The position numbers and the translations under genes are program-made. This document shows positions 48,135-50,930 of a DNA stretch of 50,930 nt, piece by piece (within the stretch, counting starts at the first letter, position 1; each line of letters opens with the position of its first letter). The notes beneath the pieces were generated by a model, which was not told the DNA's origin, searched no databases, and was given only the letters and a program-made list of their open reading frames with translations. The stretch lies in the NCBI RefSeq assembly GCF_016462545.1, contig NZ_JAEMTA010000034.1, forward strand, positions 1 through 50,930, in the 5' to 3' direction. Source of the DNA: Mycolicibacterium sp. (GTDB lineage: Bacteria; Actinomycetota; Actinomycetes; Mycobacteriales; Mycobacteriaceae).

Positions 48135-49154
48135 GTGACTCAAGATACGTCTGAGGCGTGCCCGGTGACCAACGGGGCGGAACCGCTCGATCGAGGGATC
48201 GATTCCGGATGCCCAGTGGCACCAGGAGGTTACGACATTCCGCCGGTCCCGCTGGGACCCGACTCGCTGACGTGGAAGTACTTCGGCGACTGGCGGGGGC
48301 TGCTGCAGGGGCCATGGGCTGGGTCGATGCAGAACATGCATCCCCAGCTCGGCGCTGCCGTCGAGGAGCATTCGACGTTCTTCCGCGAACGGTGGCCCCG
48401 GCTACTGCGGTCGCTGTATCCGATCGGCGGCGTCGTCTTCGACACCGACCGCGCGCCCCGTACGGGGGCCGAGGTCCGCGACTATCACACGACCATCAAA
48501 GGTGTTGACGCACGAGGGCGTCGGTACCACGCGCTGAATCCGGACGTCTTCTACTGGGCGCACTCGACGTTCTTCGTGGGGACGTTGATCGTCGCGGAGC
48601 GGCTGTGCGGCGGGCTGACGGAAGCCGAGAAACGCCAACTCTTCGACGAGCACGTCGAGTGGTACCGCATGTACGGCATGAGCATGCGGCCGGTCCCCGA
48701 GACGTGGGAGGACTTCCAGGCGTACTGGGACCACATGTGCCACGACGTGTTGGAGAACAACTACGCGGCCCGCGCCGTACTCGATCTGACCGACCTGCCC
48801 AAGCCGCCGTGGGCCGCGAAGATGCCGGATTGGATGTGGCACCAGCAGCGCAAGCTGGTGGCACCCTTCTTCGTCTGGTTCACCGTCGGCCTCTACGACC
48901 CGGTGATCCGGCAACTGATGGGCTACACGTGGTCAGGTCGTGACGAATGGCTGCACCGACGGCTCGGCAGCCTGGTACACGTGGTGTTCTCCCTGCTGCC
49001 CAAGCGCAGTCGCATGCATCCCCGTGCGCGGGCGGGCTGGGATCGCGCCACCGGTCGTGTGCCCGCCGACGCGCCGCTGCCGGAGACGCCGGCGCGCAAC
49101 CTGCCGCCGCTCGACGAGCGCGACAACCCGATGCACTACTGCCCGAAGGTCTGA
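48135..49154 (+). CDS. MpaB-like (DUF2236) oxygenase family protein
   Basis: A 339-residue protein matching the MpaB/latex-clearing-protein-like family, which includes haem-b oxygenases. SLTWKYFGDWRGLLQGPWAGSMQNMHPQLGAAVEEHS is the N-terminal signature. YHALNPDVFYWAHSTFFVGTLIVAERL carries the conserved His, and GMSMRPVPETWEDFQAYWD is typical. Residues NPMHYCPKV end the protein. Corresponds to Rv0826. The GTG is preceded by GGAAGG. Substrate unknown. Confidence 0.82.
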   Translation: MTQDTSEACPVTNGAEPLDRGIDSGCPVAPGGYDIPPVPLGPDSLTWKYFGDWRGLLQGPWAGSMQNMHPQLGAAVEEHSTFFRERWPRLLRSLYPIGGVVFDTDRAPRTGAEVRDYHTTIKGVDARGRRYHALNPDVFYWAHSTFFVGTLIVAERLCGGLTEAEKRQLFDEHVEWYRMYGMSMRPVPETWEDFQAYWDHMCHDVLENNYAARAVLDLTDLPKPPWAAKMPDWMWHQQRKLVAPFFVWFTVGLYDPVIRQLMGYTWSGRDEWLHRRLGSLVHVVFSLLPKRSRMHPRARAGWDRATGRVPADAPLPETPARNLPPLDERDNPMHYCPKV

Positions 49155-49168
49155 GTTTCGTTCCCCGC

Positions 49169-49181
49169 TACCGTGGGTGCC
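49169..49181 (+). promoter_or_regulatory. Putative leaderless promoter of the kinase gene
   Basis: TACCGT at 49169-49174 lies 7 nt before the GTG at 49182. It favours this start over the GTG at 49173, which falls inside the hexamer. Confidence 0.45.
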
Positions 49182-50345
49182 GTGGCGGCCCAGGAACTCA
49201 TCGGTGGGCGCTACGAGATCCGAGGCGTTCTCGGACGCGGCGGCATGGCCACGGTGCACGACGGCTGGGACACCCGCCTGCAGCGTCCCGTCGCGATCAA
49301 GCTGTTGCACCCGTCGCTGAGCTCGGACCCGGAGTGCCGGGCGCGGATCGAGTTCGAGGCGAGATCAGCGGCCGCCCTGAACCACCCCAACATCGTCGTC
49401 GTCCACGACGGCGGCCGCGACGCCGAGCGCAGTGACATGCCCTACCTCGTCATGGAACGCCTACCCGGACAGACGCTTCTCGACGTCGTCGCACGCGGCG
49501 CCCTGACACCTCAGTACGTGCGCGGTGTCCTGTCGGACGTATTGGCGGGCCTCGGTGTGGCCCATAATGCGGGAATCCTGCACCGCGACGTCAAACCGGC
49601 GAACATCTTGTTCGGTGCGGCGGGGGAGGCAAAGATCGCCGACTTCGGCATCGCGAAGAACGGCAGCACGGAGTTCACCCGCGTCGGCCAGATGATCGGC
49701 ACCATGGCGTATCTCAGCCCGGAGCGAATCGCCGGCCACCCCGCCAGCACACTGGACGATCTGTACGCGGTGGGTGCGGTCGGCTACGAGGCGCTGACCG
49801 GCCGCATGCCCTTCCCCCAGACCGATCCGGCGAGCTTGATGCGCGCCATCGTCGAGCACCGTCTGCCGCCGCTGACCGTCGTCCGCCCCGACGTCGACCC
49901 CGTCCTGGCCGCCGTCATCGAGCGCGCCATGGCGCCGGATCCCGCACAACGCTTCCCCGACGCCGAGACGATGCGGGCGGCGCTGCACGGGGCTCGGCCG
50001 CCCACCCGGGTGCTGGCCGCGCCGCTGGCGGGCGCGTCGCCGCCGTTGACCCGGGCGGTCATGCCTCCGCCGCCACCCGGTCGACGTCGAAAGATCTTGG
50101 CCGGGGCCGCCGTTGGTGCGGCGCTTCTGCTGGCGCTCGTCCTGGTGATCGCCGAGGCGTCCTCCGGGACGCCCGGTACGTCGGACACGCCGACGACGAC
50201 CCCCATGACGACGACCACGCCGTCGACCACCTCCCCGACGACGACCAATACGACGATCGCGACCATCTCCGAAGCCCCCGGCAACGGCAACGGTCCCGGC
50301 GGTCCTGCCGGCCCCAAGAAGCCGAAGCACGACCGGGGGGACTGA
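49182..50345 (+). CDS. Transmembrane Ser/Thr protein kinase (PknB-like family)
   Basis: A 387-residue eukaryotic-type kinase. The glycine loop is GRGGMATV (18-25), catalytic Lys40 is in VAIK, the catalytic loop HRDVKPANIL has Asp136, DFG is at 154-156, and GTMAYLSPE closes the activation segment. One TM helix (about residues 302-322) follows a Pro-rich juxtamembrane part. The extracellular tail is short and rich in Thr/Ser/Pro, then Gly/Pro/Lys, with no PASTA or other sensor domain. It probably phosphorylates cytosolic targets in response to a wall signal. Confidence 0.9.
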   Translation: MAAQELIGGRYEIRGVLGRGGMATVHDGWDTRLQRPVAIKLLHPSLSSDPECRARIEFEARSAAALNHPNIVVVHDGGRDAERSDMPYLVMERLPGQTLLDVVARGALTPQYVRGVLSDVLAGLGVAHNAGILHRDVKPANILFGAAGEAKIADFGIAKNGSTEFTRVGQMIGTMAYLSPERIAGHPASTLDDLYAVGAVGYEALTGRMPFPQTDPASLMRAIVEHRLPPLTVVRPDVDPVLAAVIERAMAPDPAQRFPDAETMRAALHGARPPTRVLAAPLAGASPPLTRAVMPPPPPGRRRKILAGAAVGAALLLALVLVIAEASSGTPGTSDTPTTTPMTTTTPSTTSPTTTNTTIATISEAPGNGNGPGGPAGPKKPKHDRGD

Positions 50346-50354
50346 CCGTGCCGG

Positions 50355-50864
50355 TCAGCGGGTGCAGAGCCCGGCGGCCTCTTCCTTCGCGATGATCTCT
50401 TGCACCGGCTCGCCGAGGTGCGAGGCGAAGTCGTCGGTCGCCTGCATGTTCCAGACGCCGTTCTCATAGACCATGATTCGGGAACGCTCGATACCACGAA
50501 TCTTCATGAGCACGATTGCCTCGTCGCCGGGCTGCAGGCGCACACCCCGCACGCTGATCGGCGGGCCCGCCTTCTTGCACGCCTCGTAGAACGTGACGAA
50601 GTCCTCCTGCGTGATGCCCGCGCGCACGGTGTCCTCCATGTGCTCCCAGACTCCCGCGAAGTCACCCGCGGTGAAACGGTCGATGTTGGCCTGAGCGGCA
50701 GCAGTGGCGGCAGCCAGCGTCTCCGGCACGTCCCCTACCGCGGAATCCGAACCCACCGCCGCGGAGCGGACGACGGACGAACCGGAGGCGCCATGCGCGG
50801 GGCCGCACGCCGAGCACGCGATCGCCACTATGGCCGCTGCCAAGATGGCGACTAACGAGCGCAT
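50355..50864 (-). CDS. DUF4878-like secreted lipoprotein
   Basis: A 169-residue lipoprotein. The signal MRSLVAILAAAIVAIACSAC ends in a lipobox-like ACSAC or SACG (Cys at ~17 or 20). The mature part resembles the NTF2-like DUF4878 fold: ANIDRFTAGDFAGVWEHMEDTVRAGITQEDFVTFYEACKK, then a beta half ending EEAAGLCTR. TACCCT (minus strand, 50876-50871) lies 6 nt before the ATG, so it is probably leaderless. Function unknown. Confidence 0.75.
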   Translation of the reverse strand: MRSLVAILAAAIVAIACSACGPAHGASGSSVVRSAAVGSDSAVGDVPETLAAATAAAQANIDRFTAGDFAGVWEHMEDTVRAGITQEDFVTFYEACKKAGPPISVRGVRLQPGDEAIVLMKIRGIERSRIMVYENGVWNMQATDDFASHLGEPVQEIIAKEEAAGLCTR

Positions 50865-50930
50865 CGCCGAAGGGTAATCCGGATGGCGCGGTCCGTCAGC
50901 CCAAGAGCACATGCTCGGGATGGTCGCGCG

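Noticed and set aside
50200..50260. Thr-codon repeats (acg acc) in the kinase gene
   Set aside because: Low-complexity extracellular linker, common in mycobacterial kinases, not a CRISPR or satellite.
1..50930. Search for insertion sequences, prophage genes or CRISPR arrays
   Set aside because: No transposase, integrase or regularly spaced repeats were seen; encapsulin shares the phage capsid fold but is a host gene with its cargo.

Overview
The window is chromosomal DNA from a GC-rich actinobacterium, almost certainly a Mycobacterium/Mycolicibacterium species. The evidence is mycothiol synthase, DesA1, LmeA, a GlnR-type regulator, encapsulin with a DyP cargo, many GTG starts and GTGA/ATGA overlaps. 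From memory of that genome, the gene order also follows the M. tuberculosis Rv0777-Rv0826 block, with insertions and losses. Nothing seen fixes the species. No rRNA, tRNA, CRISPR array or insertion sequence was found.

Layout. 1-11.5 kb: the end of purB, a CYP126-like P450, a DUF559 endonuclease-like gene between two inverted copies of a ~55-bp palindrome, a membrane protein, purC-ptrB, a glutathione peroxidase, a deacetylase-like protein, a flavin dehydrogenase, a metallo-beta-lactamase-fold hydrolase and purS-purQ. 11.5-16 kb: an SDR, the encapsulin/DyP nanocompartment operon, an M18 aminopeptidase and a VOC protein. 16-27 kb: purL with a membrane hydrolase and a CPBP protease, an orphan Mce protein, an SCP-like protein, purF, an NAD-binding SDR, a secreted cupin and purM. 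Seven purine genes thus lie within 27 kb but in separate transcription units, most with their own promoter.

27-33.6 kb: DUF3073, YgfZ, a class IV aminotransferase, a probable structured RNA, a nitrobindin-like gene coupled to an unlisted 32-residue membrane peptide, and a sulfur operon (DUF4395-cysA2-sseC2) behind a 30-codon leaderless ORF whose 3' end is rich in Cys codons. Thioredoxin and lmeA follow. 33.7-41.8 kb: glnR-mshD, then the phosphate uptake operon pstSCAB, an oxidoreductase/MarR divergent pair and phoU. PHO-box-like 11-bp repeats precede pstS and phoU. 41.8-50.9 kb: an LCP cell-wall ligase, dus, desA1, two tandem secreted paralogs, a TetR regulator, an MpaB-type oxygenase, a Ser/Thr kinase and a lipoprotein.

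A recurring theme is leaderless expression: many genes have a TANNNT -10 element ending 6-8 nt before the start codon. Three small ORFs (25, 30 and 32 codons), a structured RNA candidate and the repeat-flanked DUF559 unit are the main items beyond ordinary gene calling. All functional calls are from reading translations and motifs; no database search was possible.
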